A stretch of DNA of 64,000 nt from Paenibacillus oceani (lineage in GTDB: Bacteria; Bacillota; Bacilli; Paenibacillales; NBRC-103111). Made by a program: the position numbers and the translations under genes. Location: positions 186,001 through 250,000 of the forward strand of contig NZ_JACXJA010000007.1 of assembly GCF_014705615.1 (NCBI RefSeq), written 5' to 3'. The stretch's first letter is position 1; every line of letters starts with the position of its first letter. Below are positions 1 through 8,627 of this stretch, in pieces. The notes below the pieces were generated by a model. The model worked only from the letters and a program-made list of their open reading frames with translations, did no database searches and was not told where the DNA came from.

Positions 1-917
1 GTGTCCCGAACGCTCCGGCTGTCCCAGTATCCGGTCATAAATTGCCCGGCAAGCTCCGGAGCGTCCCTGTCAATGTACATCGCATACGCACGAGGCAGAT
101 CGGCAATGCCGTCCCCCATGCCGCAAGCAGTAAAATCAAAAGCTCCCGACACTTCCCAGTCCCCGCCGCGCTGCTCGAACAGGACATTGTCCAGCTTGTA
201 ATCCCCCATCACAAAGCAAGGCTTCCATCCGGAATCGAAAGCGCCGCTTGATGCGGCAAGTACGCGTTCAACCCAATCGCGATCCTCCGGGGTGATGACC
301 GAATACTTTTTGGCGTCCTCGAGCCAAAAGCGGATTTTCGTATACAACCATTGCCGATAAGGGTTGTCGTTCACCGGGAAACTGTCAACGTACCGGTCGC
401 GCACCGGACCGAACAGCCAATCCCGATACAGCTGCTCCAAAGGAACGATGCCATTCTCGTGCGGCACATACAGGCCCGGCCGGTCAGCGGTGAATTGCTG
501 CATCCGGGCTAGATTGCGGCCAAACGCCCTCGCAATGCTCCGCTCGTCATCCGCGCTCAGCCGGTTCCTCATCTCCTCGGTATCGATATGAACGCCGCCT
601 AGCCGGGGCATAATCGCATAACTCCATCCGAACAAATCGGTCGACAAGTCGAGATGGTACGGGGCCGGAACCGGCACACCGGTATAGGCGTGCAGATGGT
701 CAATAATAAACTGTTCTAACTGAAGCTGCCCCGGGTTCGGATCGCCTCTCATCACATATTCGCCCTCGGTTGAAGAGAGGAATATCGTCTGTCCCAAGCT
801 GCCTCGAGCGGTCTTCTCGGCTTTCTGGAAGCGTCCCAGCTGTAACCGGTCCAAAGCCGCCTGAAATTGCCGGTCGGAAATCGTTCCTAATCGTTCGCCG
901 TAATGGAAGCTGTTCAT
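1..917 (-). CDS. Aminoglycoside phosphotransferase (APH) family protein, C-terminus cut by window edge
   Basis: The reading frame runs without a stop from an ATG at 917 down to base 1, so at least 305 residues are visible and the C-terminus lies outside the window. The kinase-like core is clear: MGDYKLDNVLFEQ matches the APH catalytic loop (GD-x-x-x-x-N), and FDFTACGMGDGIADLPRAY about 20 residues later matches the magnesium-binding D-x-x-x-x-x-GD stretch. The start has a GGAGG SD at 923-927. The family phosphorylates small hydroxylated substrates such as aminoglycosides, homoserine or choline. Nothing here fixes the substrate, so a resistance role should not be assumed. It is transcribed away from the Nudix gene, from its own promoter. 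Confidence 0.85.
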   Translation of the reverse strand, partial: MNSFHYGERLGTISDRQFQAALDRLQLGRFQKAEKTARGSLGQTIFLSSTEGEYVMRGDPNPGQLQLEQFIIDHLHAYTGVPVPAPYHLDLSTDLFGWSYAIMPRLGGVHIDTEEMRNRLSADDERSIARAFGRNLARMQQFTADRPGLYVPHENGIVPLEQLYRDWLFGPVRDRYVDSFPVNDNPYRQWLYTKIRFWLEDAKKYSVITPEDRDWVERVLAASSGAFDSGWKPCFVMGDYKLDNVLFEQRGGDWEVSGAFDFTACGMGDGIADLPRAYAMYIDRDAPELAGQFMTGYWDSRSVRD

Positions 918-949
918 GGATACCTCCAGATATAGGAATATATGTTCTC

Positions 950-978
950 ATTATAAGGAATATGGCCGGAGTAGACAA
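950..978 (-). promoter_or_regulatory. Sigma-A type promoter for the APH-like gene
   Basis: Read on the minus strand, TTGTCT (973-978) and TATAAT (950-955) are separated by 17 bases. They lie about 30 bases upstream of the APH-like start at 917. Confidence 0.6.
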
Positions 979-1133
979 TAGGGTTTGGGCTGGCAGCTTA
1001 ACCGTCCGCCCTATTTTCCCCCGCTTTCTCGATCGGATCGTATATAATGGGGAAGTCAGGTGACGAGGGCGATGGTGGCTGTCATACTAGCCGGCAGCGA
1101 AAGCTCGCTTTGCAGTAAAGGAGAGAGTGGCTG

Positions 1134-1652
1134 ATGTCAGGTAACGTGTACAAATATACGCTTTGTTTCATTCAGCGCTGCGACGAGATTTTGATGTTGA
1201 ACCGGCGCAGCAAGCCGGAGATGGGCGTATGGAACGGAGTCGGAGGCAAGCTGGAGAAGGACGAACGCCCCGAGCTTGGCATCATCCGGGAAATCGCGGA
1301 GGAGACGGGAATTCGGCTGGAGCGGGAGCAGGTTGTGCTGGCGGGCAGAATTACTTGGGTTACGCCGACGATGAAGTCGGGCATGTACGTCTTTCTGGCG
1401 CGTGTGGGCGACGACTTGGACTATCCAACCCCTCGGGTGACGGAAGAAGGCATCCTGGACTGGAAGCCGGTCGCCTGGATTTTGGAACCGCTGAACAAAG
1501 GCATATCGCATAAGATCCAGCATTTTCTCCCGCCGATGCTGGAGGGTGCCGTGTACGACCATATTTATGATTATGATTCCGGGGACAACGATATCGGCTA
1601 CACTCGTTTGCCCTTGGGGGAATCGGCCGGAGGGCCGGTGCGGGCAATGTAA
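1134..1652 (+). CDS. Nudix hydrolase, 8-oxo-dGTP diphosphatase-like
   Basis: A 172-residue protein with a textbook Nudix box at residues 38-60: G-x5-E-x7-REIAEETGI, with all metal-binding glutamates present. Nudix enzymes hydrolyse nucleoside diphosphates linked to another group. Bacillus homologues of this size are usually annotated as MutT-like 8-oxo-dGTP diphosphatases, which keep oxidised nucleotides out of DNA. The sequence does not prove that substrate. The ATG has an AAAGGAGAGAG SD ending about 8 bases upstream. The gene appears monocistronic and is followed by a hairpin at 1736-1774. Confidence 0.88.
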   Translation: MSGNVYKYTLCFIQRCDEILMLNRRSKPEMGVWNGVGGKLEKDERPELGIIREIAEETGIRLEREQVVLAGRITWVTPTMKSGMYVFLARVGDDLDYPTPRVTEEGILDWKPVAWILEPLNKGISHKIQHFLPPMLEGAVYDHIYDYDSGDNDIGYTRLPLGESAGGPVRAM

Positions 1653-1735
1653 TCAGACCGGCCAACCTCCGGCATCATCGACTGTATGGAATGGACCCGG
1701 GATGCCGTTATATCACCAAAGGGTGAATGCGTAAT

Positions 1736-1774
1736 AAAGAGGGCTGGCCGGGGCAGGCTGCTCTTTGCTTTTTT
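1736..1774 (+). terminator. Possible rho-independent terminator after the Nudix gene
   Basis: The arms AAAGAG (1736-1741) and CTCTTT (1761-1766) pair, and GCTTTTTT follows. The inner stem is imperfect. Confidence 0.5.
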
Positions 1775-1845
1775 GCCGAATCCGGAAACGATTGTGCTTA
1801 ATTTACGTATAAAGGTAAACAACTAGCAACAGGAAGGTGAAAAAT

Positions 1846-2253
1846 ATGAGCGATATGGGACCGTCGTTTGGCGGAGGAATGTCTTCCTTTATGTTCTCCG
1901 TCGTGCCGATCTTGGTTATCGTCGTATTTGCGATCGTGATCGTTCGGATGGTGATGAGCGGGGCTCGTTATGTAAAAAACGCGAGCACGCCGCAGGAGTC
2001 TGTATGCGCCAAAGTCGTCGCCAAACGGATGGACGTCCGACATTATACGAATCAGCACAACCACGGCAGCGGAGCGATCCACACGTCCAATTCGTCCCGT
2101 ACGTACTACTACATTACACTCGAGTTCGATAACGGCGATCGCAAGGAGTATCTGGACGTCAAAAACTTGTACGGTCTCGTCGTCGAAGGGGACACGGGAT
2201 ATGCAGCGGTGCAAGGGGAATGGATCGTTGCGTTTGAGCGCAGCGCTGGCTGA
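1846..2253 (+). CDS. DUF2500 family membrane protein
   Basis: A 135-residue protein with a short N-terminus, one hydrophobic segment at about residues 15-35 (PILVIVVFAIVIVRMV) and a soluble domain outside or at the membrane face. The domain has the DUF2500 look: an AKVVAKR beginning, a His/Asn/Ser-rich loop, YYYITLEFDNGDRKEY and a closing GDTGYAAVQGEWIVAFER. The function of the family is unknown. The frame opens at GTG 1837, but that codon lies in the AGGAAGG SD, so ATG 1846 is taken as the start. It has its own terminator at 2454-2497. Confidence 0.8.
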   Translation: MSDMGPSFGGGMSSFMFSVVPILVIVVFAIVIVRMVMSGARYVKNASTPQESVCAKVVAKRMDVRHYTNQHNHGSGAIHTSNSSRTYYYITLEFDNGDRKEYLDVKNLYGLVVEGDTGYAAVQGEWIVAFERSAG

Positions 2254-2453
2254 GGGCTGATTCGGAAGCTGGCGACAAAATCATCAAAGCGGCTGAAGAT
2301 CAGAGTTAGTGACACTCGGATCTCCGGAACGGCCGCGTCATATGGATTCCGCAACGGGTTCGTCCTGAGCTGGAGCCCGGAAGGGCGAAGCCGGATCACC
2401 CGGCGAGCTGCTGGCGGTTACCGGAGCGGGAGCCCGGCGGAATCAACGGAATT

Positions 2454-2497
2454 AAAAGGAGGAACCTTTTACGAGGGGCCTTCTTTTTTTGTTTTTT
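2454..2497 (+). terminator. Rho-independent terminator
   Basis: AAAAGGAGG (2454-2462) pairs with CCTTCTTTT (2479-2487, one G-T pair), followed by a T-rich run to 2497. It separates the DUF2500 gene from the sigma-like gene. Confidence 0.65.
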
Positions 2498-2602
2498 AAA
2501 ATAATTGTCGTTTAGCGATAAGATTTCGACCTGCTCAATACATTACTTAATAGAGGGCAAGATTATGTTTAAACAGCCTTCGACCGGATGAGGAGGGGGA
2601 AG

Positions 2603-3580
2603 ATGAATTTTGACCAGCTTTACGACAGTATCGTACATAACAAAGCCGAAGATGAGATCGTTATCCGGTTCAGAACCAATTGGCTGCCGGGTGTCGTTAT
2701 GCATCTGGCTTCCTACGAAGCGATCAAGTGCGAACGTTCCCTCGGTGCAAGCGATTACGAGGAGATCGAGGATAAAGTGTTCGAGATCGTGCTGCATAAA
2801 GCGGCTGAGACGAAGCGAGGCGCCGCGTTTCGCGCCTGGGTCTGTCAGGTGATCGTTTATGTGAGCAAAAACCAGCTTCGCAGGATCAGCCCGATTCTGG
2901 TCGATTTTACGCCAGGCGGAGGCTTGAGAAGCCAAAGGTATGAGAAGCAGTTGGCCGACCGGAACGAGGAATTGAAGGATCAGATCGAGGAGGCGCTCGA
3001 GATGCTGCCTCCCAATCAGCGCAAGGCGATCATTCTCCGGTATTGGCGGGGGTACTCGTCCAAGGAGACGGCCGAGCGGCTTGCCTGCAGCAGCAATCAG
3101 GTCGATCAATGGGTGCATAAGGCGAAGAAAACGCTGGCCGAATCGCTGGCGCAATACCGCGGAGTCCGCAAGGCGGACCGGGAAGTCAAGCCGTCTAGCG
3201 GCAGCGGGATACGCGAGAGCGGCACTCGGTATACGGCGGCAGGCGGGCCGGACGGATTCGGGCCGGATGAGCTGGAGCCTTTCGAGCCGGATGCCGTCCT
3301 GCTGTTCCGTTTTGCGATGGAGGATGAGCGGGGGACGCCGGAGCAATGGAACGAGCAGCTGCGTCTGGATGAGAAAATAGACGGACCGCTGCTGGCCGGG
3401 AAGTTTGACGCATGGAGATGGGAGCGGCGGACACTGATCCATTTGCTGCGATGTCTGGGCTTGCCCTGGCAGGAGGCGGCGGAGGTGCTGCTCAGACAGC
3501 CTTTTCATGCGGCTTGTGCACGAGCGCTTTTTGACGATCGGCCGGCCAGCGGCGGCAGCGGAGATAAGACGCCGATATGA
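2603..3580 (+). CDS. Sigma-70 family (ECF-like) regulator with C-terminal extension
   Basis: A 325-residue protein. Residues about 125-182 form a region-4 helix-turn-helix typical of ECF sigma factors (LPPNQRKAIILRYWRGYSS, then KETAERLACSSNQVDQWVHKAKKTL). The first 100 residues are compatible with region 2 but lack an obvious canonical motif. About 140 residues follow region 4 and are not recognised; ECF proteins normally end near residue 180. Such proteins direct RNA polymerase to a small regulon. No anti-sigma gene with a membrane segment lies beside it. The upstream frame reaches 2588, but the AGGAGGGGG SD (2591-2599) sits just before ATG 2603. Its TGA overlaps the start of the next small gene. 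Confidence 0.75.
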   Translation: MNFDQLYDSIVHNKAEDEIVIRFRTNWLPGVVMHLASYEAIKCERSLGASDYEEIEDKVFEIVLHKAAETKRGAAFRAWVCQVIVYVSKNQLRRISPILVDFTPGGGLRSQRYEKQLADRNEELKDQIEEALEMLPPNQRKAIILRYWRGYSSKETAERLACSSNQVDQWVHKAKKTLAESLAQYRGVRKADREVKPSSGSGIRESGTRYTAAGGPDGFGPDELEPFEPDAVLLFRFAMEDERGTPEQWNEQLRLDEKIDGPLLAGKFDAWRWERRTLIHLLRCLGLPWQEAAEVLLRQPFHAACARALFDDRPASGGSGDKTPI

Positions 3581-3756
3581 ACAGGAAAGGAAGGGTTGCC
3601 TTGTACGCCATCTACTACCGGAGCAAGCGGCTGACCAAACCGGGGACCGAATATGAAGCGAGAATGGATTTGCTGAGGTTAAATAGTCTCTTTTTGCATC
3701 TGGAAATAAGGGAAATCAAGGAGCGACGGGGCCGCGCTTCTCCGGAGCGCAAATAA
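3577..3756 (+). CDS. Small basic protein coupled to the sigma-like gene (59 residues)
   Basis: The ATG at 3577 overlaps the sigma gene stop (ATGA), and a GGAGAT sequence lies about 10 bases upstream. The product is basic, with ALYAIYYRSKRLTKPGTEYE followed by a predicted helix rich in Leu, Arg, Glu and Lys (RMDLLRLNSLFLHLEIREIK). An alternative TTG start at 3601, preceded by AAAGGAAGGG, would give 51 residues and may be the stronger site. No family is recognised. The four-base overlap implies translational coupling, so it may act with the sigma-like protein. That is inference only. Confidence 0.55.
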   Translation: MNRKGRVALYAIYYRSKRLTKPGTEYEARMDLLRLNSLFLHLEIREIKERRGRASPERK

Positions 3757-3866
3757 CCGGAGAACTGGCCTGTTGGATGTTGCGGCATACGGCACCGTCC
3801 GTCCTGCAGTCCGCGTGAAGGCGAAGCTGCAGGATGACGGGGATGTTTGTAGTACGCCGGCTTGGC

Positions 3867-6065
3867 TTAGCTTAGCCTCTCCACCCGGACTCCGTCGGGA
3901 ACGTCCAGCTCCGCTTTGCCGTCCGCATAGCTGAATCGGACTGTCCCGGAAGGAATCCGGAACTGCAAGCTGATTTTGTCCAGGGAGGCCGGGACCCGGG
4001 GAGCGAACGTCAGCGATGCCCAGCCCGGCGAGGCCGGCTTGATGCCCGCTATTTCTTCGATGAGCAGCGGGATCGGGGCGCTGGCCCAAGGGTGGCAGAG
4101 ACTCGTGTTCCGCTTCAAATCTTTGGACCATACTTCGAAGCAGGTGGTCGCGCCTTCCTTCACCATCGTGCTCCACGAATGCAGATCGTCCGAGGTAATC
4201 AGCTCGTATACGAGTTCATGCTCCCCTGCGGCAGCGAGCGCCTGCAGAACAAAGTAGGCTATATAAACGCCGCAGCTCAGGCGCTTCTCCCGGATCAGGC
4301 CGACGACGGCATGGCGGTCGCGTTCTTCCGTCAGCCGGAACAGCAGCGGCAGCGCATTGGCATGCAGCGAGGAATGGAGCGAGCCTTCCGCATCGGTGAA
4401 CAAGTTCGTCTCCGTATTCAGAAAAGCTTGCCGGAACGCGTTCTTGAAGGAACTTCGGAGCCCGCTCTCCGGGTCCGGCTCGTTCAACAGCTGCCGGATC
4501 TCGTTCATGGCGAGCATCGCTCCGTAATACCAGGCGTTGACGACGTTGTGGCAGCCTTCTCCGACAGGTTCGAGCGGGAAGTCGTAGCCGTCGCGCATAT
4601 TGGTCGGCCAGTCGACCAGATTCGGCTTGTCTGTTACATTTGCGAGCAGACCGTCTTCCCGCTTGTACTTGTCGTAATACCGCATCAGCCGTTCCGCCAC
4701 GGGAAGCATCTCCCGCAGGAAATCCGTATCACCGCTGAGCATCGTATAACGCAGCAGTTGCAGAGGCCATTGCAGGGAATAGTCGACGAACTCCTGCATG
4801 AAATGCCCCGGAGCTACTGCCATAAAGCCGGTACAAGTGCGGGAGGACAATAAGGCGAAATCGATCAGCGACTTGCGGAACAGGCGAAGATCGCCAGTCA
4901 AGTAGGCATGAGCATGCGTGATGATCGTATTGTCGCCCAAGTATTGGCCCTTCTCCCGGGAAGGACAATCGACGTAGTTTTCCTGGGAGCCGTATTTCAC
5001 GCCTTCGCGGCAAATGTCCCAGATCCGGTCAAGCAACGGATCGGACGACTCGAACCGGCTGGCCTCCTCGTCGAACGGATAGTGGCGGACGATGACGCCG
5101 AAGCTGTCCGGGTCCGCCTGAACTCCCGCCTCCGGCAAAACCTCGACGTAACGGAAAGCTTTGTAATCGTAAAACTCGAGCTCGTCCTCATCGCTGCCGG
5201 ACAACGTCCATACTTCGCGATACGTGCAATTGCACCGCATCTTGTAGCGGACGCTCCCGTCGTCCTCCAGCTCCTCGCCGCACCGGATCTCGATCGTTTG
5301 TCCGGGGGCGCCGCGCGCCTTCATCCGGAACTGGCCGGTCCGCTCTCCGCCAAAATCGAGCAGGAAGCCGCCGGGGTTCTCCGGCAAAGCGACGATCTGC
5401 ACCGGCTGGATCTCATATACGCTAACCGTCGGGGTAGGCTGTGCAAATAACCGGTGATCGTCGGACCCATGCTCGGCCGGAGTCCGCCAGCCGGAGTCGT
5501 CATAGCCGGGCTCCCGCCAGCCGGTAAGCTTCAGCCGGTTGTCGATATGTTCCAGATACTGCGTGTCATAACCTACGATTCCGCCGCTCGCATATTCGCG
5601 GGCCGTCTCGATCTTCCACGTCCGGTCCGTCTTCACGACCGTTCGCCCCTGAACGTCGAGCTCGGCGATCAGCCCTTGGCGGTAGTCTCCGCTGTTGAAC
5701 GCCCGGCAGATCAGTCCCTGATAATAGACGTGGACAGCGATTACGTTGCCCCCCTTATGCAAAAAAGGAGCGAGGTCGTACCGGTTGTAATAGTAATGAT
5801 AATGATTCCCTTGCGCAGGGCCTTGACCGACAAACGTCCCGTTCACATACAGCTTGTAACAGTCGTCGGCGGTAATGTGAAGCACGGCGTTTTCGTACGA
5901 GTCGTCGAGTACGAACTTGGTTCGGGCGAGCATATGCCGGTTTTTCAGGTCGTCCCGGTGTTTCGGGCCTTGGCTGGGCTCCAGTTGCTTGCGGTATACG
6001 TCGATCGGCTTTAGGCCGGCGAAATCTTCGTCCATAATCCAGTGGGCAGACCATCGTTTGTCCAT
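3867..6065 (-). CDS. Glycoside hydrolase family 78-type alpha-L-rhamnosidase
   Basis: A 732-residue cytoplasmic enzyme with no signal peptide. It has an N-terminal beta-sandwich (ITADDCYKLYVNGTFVGQGP is the usual rhamnosidase lectin-like motif), a concanavalin-like middle, then an (alpha/alpha)6 barrel containing DCPSREKGQYLGD, the family's catalytic acid region, and a C-terminal beta domain. GH78 enzymes release terminal L-rhamnose from plant glycosides or pectic side chains. The frame continues to 6104, but AAAGGAGTG lies just before the ATG at 6065. It faces away from an AraC regulator at 6276, which probably controls it. Substrate assignment is inference from family. Confidence 0.82.
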   Translation of the reverse strand: MDKRWSAHWIMDEDFAGLKPIDVYRKQLEPSQGPKHRDDLKNRHMLARTKFVLDDSYENAVLHITADDCYKLYVNGTFVGQGPAQGNHYHYYYNRYDLAPFLHKGGNVIAVHVYYQGLICRAFNSGDYRQGLIAELDVQGRTVVKTDRTWKIETAREYASGGIVGYDTQYLEHIDNRLKLTGWREPGYDDSGWRTPAEHGSDDHRLFAQPTPTVSVYEIQPVQIVALPENPGGFLLDFGGERTGQFRMKARGAPGQTIEIRCGEELEDDGSVRYKMRCNCTYREVWTLSGSDEDELEFYDYKAFRYVEVLPEAGVQADPDSFGVIVRHYPFDEEASRFESSDPLLDRIWDICREGVKYGSQENYVDCPSREKGQYLGDNTIITHAHAYLTGDLRLFRKSLIDFALLSSRTCTGFMAVAPGHFMQEFVDYSLQWPLQLLRYTMLSGDTDFLREMLPVAERLMRYYDKYKREDGLLANVTDKPNLVDWPTNMRDGYDFPLEPVGEGCHNVVNAWYYGAMLAMNEIRQLLNEPDPESGLRSSFKNAFRQAFLNTETNLFTDAEGSLHSSLHANALPLLFRLTEERDRHAVVGLIREKRLSCGVYIAYFVLQALAAAGEHELVYELITSDDLHSWSTMVKEGATTCFEVWSKDLKRNTSLCHPWASAPIPLLIEEIAGIKPASPGWASLTFAPRVPASLDKISLQFRIPSGTVRFSYADGKAELDVPDGVRVERLS

Positions 6066-6275
6066 TTTTTTGCACTCCTTTTCGGGTTGTAAACAGCTGT
6101 CCATCTGCAGGGCGACAGCTCTGTATGCGGAGAGTGTACAACAGATAAGGGCTCCGATCTTGTAACTTTTGCCGTAAAACAGGGGGGATCTGACGCGCCG
6201 GGCCTCTTGCCAGAAGGAGCGGCGTATTTTACTATTGCTTCAGAAGGACGAGTTCTGCGGAAGAAGGAGCCTGAT

Positions 6276-7160
6276 ATGCTCGTTTACTCGAAGGAACGTT
6301 ATTTGGAGAGCGACGAATTTGCTTTTGCGGCTTTTCCTTACTCGACGATGCCGGACCGGCCGTTTACGCCTCATGTGCATGAGTTTGTTGAGCTTGTCTA
6401 CGTGGACAGCGGCTGCGGCGAGCATCTGTACAAAGGAAACCGGTTTCCGGTATCCAAGGGAGATCTGTTCGTCATTCCGCCTTACGCCGAGCATGATTAT
6501 CGCGTGATCGGAGACGCTCCGCTGGACGTGTACAACATTTTGTTTTTGCCGTCTTTTCTCGTATCGGAGTTGAAGGTGCTGTCGCAGGTGACGCCGTTTG
6601 TGCAGTTTTTTTATGTGGAGCCGTTTATGAAGCAAAATCCGGATTTCGAGTCTCATCTGAAGCTGTCCCGTTCGGAGGCGGAGGAGGTGAAGCAGCGTCT
6701 CGACCGGATTGTCCGGGAATTTCGCGACAAACCGCTTGGTTACCGGATTACGGTGAAGGCGTTGCTGATCGAGCTGCTCGTCTGGCTGAGCCGGCGGTAC
6801 GAGCCGGTAACGGCGGAGCCGCCGTTTCAGACCCGGGACTCGGAAGCGATCCGGAAGCTGTGCGAGTTTCTCGATACGCACTATGCCGAGCCGCTTCAAC
6901 TGGAGCAGGTGTGCCGGATGTGCGGCATGAGCCAATCGGCTTTTACGGCCAAATTCAAGGAGGTTACGGGCAAGACGTTTACCGGGTACCGCAACGAGCT
7001 GCGCATCCAATCGGCTTTGGAGCTGCTTCGGGGCACGGACGAGAAAGTCATTCATATCGCGGAACGGGTAGGCATTGGGGATAGCAGTTATTTCAACAAG
7101 CTGTTCAAGGAACAGATCGGAATTTCCCCGCGGGATTACCGCCGGTTGACCCGGACTTGA
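6276..7160 (+). CDS. AraC family transcriptional regulator
   Basis: A 294-residue regulator with an N-terminal cupin-type sensing domain (HVHEFVELVYVDSGCGEHLY, then GDLFVIPPYAEHDY) and a C-terminal pair of helix-turn-helix motifs at about residues 195-292, ending in the AraC signature (HIAERVGIGDSSYFNKLFKEQIGISPRDYR). ATG 6276 is preceded by AAGAAGGAG; the longer TTG start at 6207 has no such support. It diverges from the GH78 gene, the classic arrangement for a sugar-responsive activator of that gene. Confidence 0.88.
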   Translation: MLVYSKERYLESDEFAFAAFPYSTMPDRPFTPHVHEFVELVYVDSGCGEHLYKGNRFPVSKGDLFVIPPYAEHDYRVIGDAPLDVYNILFLPSFLVSELKVLSQVTPFVQFFYVEPFMKQNPDFESHLKLSRSEAEEVKQRLDRIVREFRDKPLGYRITVKALLIELLVWLSRRYEPVTAEPPFQTRDSEAIRKLCEFLDTHYAEPLQLEQVCRMCGMSQSAFTAKFKEVTGKTFTGYRNELRIQSALELLRGTDEKVIHIAERVGIGDSSYFNKLFKEQIGISPRDYRRLTRT

Positions 7161-7584
7161 CGGGATACGGACAAAGGGTGCCGGAATGAGGCGCACTTTG
7201 TTCTTTTTATTTAGGAAATGATGAACCTTGCCGTAGCTGAGGATACGTTTTGCCGTATGGAGAGGAGCGGATAATCCGGGATCGGCTGGTTTTTCCTCGT
7301 GTAGAGGAAGTCCAACTTCCGTTATTCCCGAAAGGTACGTACATATCTATGAGATAAAGGAACTTTCATTTCCTTTCTTTTGGCGTTTTGGAGTGGAGTA
7401 GGCTGTTTCGTCGAAAGTAACGGAACCACTTCTTCCGCTAAACGTCTTTTTCCTGCGGCGAATAACAGATACCGGAAGTAGTTCTTCCGGAAGAAGCTTC
7501 ACAGGCTGGATGGGAAGTCGAAGCTGCCGATGGGGTTTCGACGCAGGCTGCGTATCAGCAATCGAGCGTGAAGGGTGACAGCCG
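7161..7584. other. Intergenic region with short palindromes
   Basis: No gene is seen between the convergent AraC genes. The region holds a weak hairpin (AAAGGAA 7356-7362 with TTCCTTT 7370-7376, then CTTT), which may terminate the upstream gene. It also holds three small inverted repeats built on GGAAG and CTTCC near 7309, 7421 and 7473. These look like a decayed intergenic repeat. Confidence 0.35.
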
Positions 7585-8499
7585 TCACTCCGGCTTGCCG
7601 GGCGCCGCTCCTCTTTCCCGGTAGTGCTGGGGCGACACGCCTTCCATCTTTTTGAAGATGCGGCTGAAATAAAAGGGCTCCTGGTAGCCGACCTCCATGG
7701 AGATTTCCTTGACGGTTTTATCGGTTTGATGCAGCAAATGTTTGGCGCGCTGCACGCGCAACTGCTGGACGTAATGATGGATCGTCGAACCCGTATACTT
7801 GCGGAATACTTGGCACAAATATTCATACTTTCTTTCCATCGCCCGCTCCAGCTGATCCTTGCTCACTTCGCGCTCATACGAGTTGTTCAGCATATTGACC
7901 AGTTTGCGGAACGTAATATATGAGATCGGAAACGAAGTGTCGAGGTGGCTGGACTCCAGAAATCCGGAGGCGATCCGGTGAAGCATGTCCGACAGCAGCA
8001 GCGTGGCCTGATACCGGAAGTATCCTTCAGGTCGGTTCATCGTGTCCAGAAGTTTCTCGAACAGGCCGAGCAGCGTATAGCGGCCCCGGTTGCTGAACTG
8101 GCGGGGAATGATCAGCAGATCCTCGTGGCTCACCTTCACGGTCCTTAATTCCGTCCGCTCGGCATGCACGATATTAAGTTCGGAGGCGCGATTTAGAACG
8201 AATTCGTTCATGCCGGGCTCGCAGGAGAACTGCACCCAGAAAAACTTGCCCGAACCTTCGCAAGGACTCCATCCGCCATGCGGCTCCCACGGCTTCAGCA
8301 AGTACGAATCTCCCATCTGCAGCGTCATCCGGCTGTCTCCCGCCTGTAAATGCACCGTCCCCTCCGCCACAACGATCAGCTCGTAATAAGGGTTATAGTG
8401 CATATTGTTGAAGAAGGAAGTGCTGCGGTTCGTATCGAGATAATCGGCCCATCTGACGTCGAGCGTCGATAAACGGGACATGGAATAGTAGAGAGTCAT
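7585..8499 (-). CDS. AraC family transcriptional regulator
   Basis: A 304-residue regulator. The N-terminal domain is cupin-like (YELIVVAEGTVHLQAGDSRM, then GDSYLLKPWEPHGGW) and the C-terminal 100 residues carry the AraC helix-turn-helix pair, ending in EISMEVGYQEPFYFSRIFKK and GVSPQHYRERG. The start has a GGAGG SD ten bases upstream. It diverges from the ADP-ribosylglycohydrolase-like gene at 8628, which is its most likely target together with the amidohydrolase behind it. Confidence 0.87.
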   Translation of the reverse strand: MTLYYSMSRLSTLDVRWADYLDTNRSTSFFNNMHYNPYYELIVVAEGTVHLQAGDSRMTLQMGDSYLLKPWEPHGGWSPCEGSGKFFWVQFSCEPGMNEFVLNRASELNIVHAERTELRTVKVSHEDLLIIPRQFSNRGRYTLLGLFEKLLDTMNRPEGYFRYQATLLLSDMLHRIASGFLESSHLDTSFPISYITFRKLVNMLNNSYEREVSKDQLERAMERKYEYLCQVFRKYTGSTIHHYVQQLRVQRAKHLLHQTDKTVKEISMEVGYQEPFYFSRIFKKMEGVSPQHYRERGAAPGKPE

Positions 8500-8627
8500 G
8501 ACTTCCTCCGATGATTTTTCATGACAAAACCTTAATCCTGTTCATGGATGCGGCGGGCGGCCGTTCCTATAATGAAATCAGGCTACATGCATTATACCAT
8601 GACGGATAAGCGGCTGGAGGAGAAGAT

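Noticed and set aside
1-917. Antibiotic resistance gene
   Set aside because: The fold is APH-like, but the family covers many substrates and no evidence points to an aminoglycoside.
6240-7196. 318-codon minus frame opposite the AraC gene
   Set aside because: Antisense shadow; the + strand carries the AraC signature.
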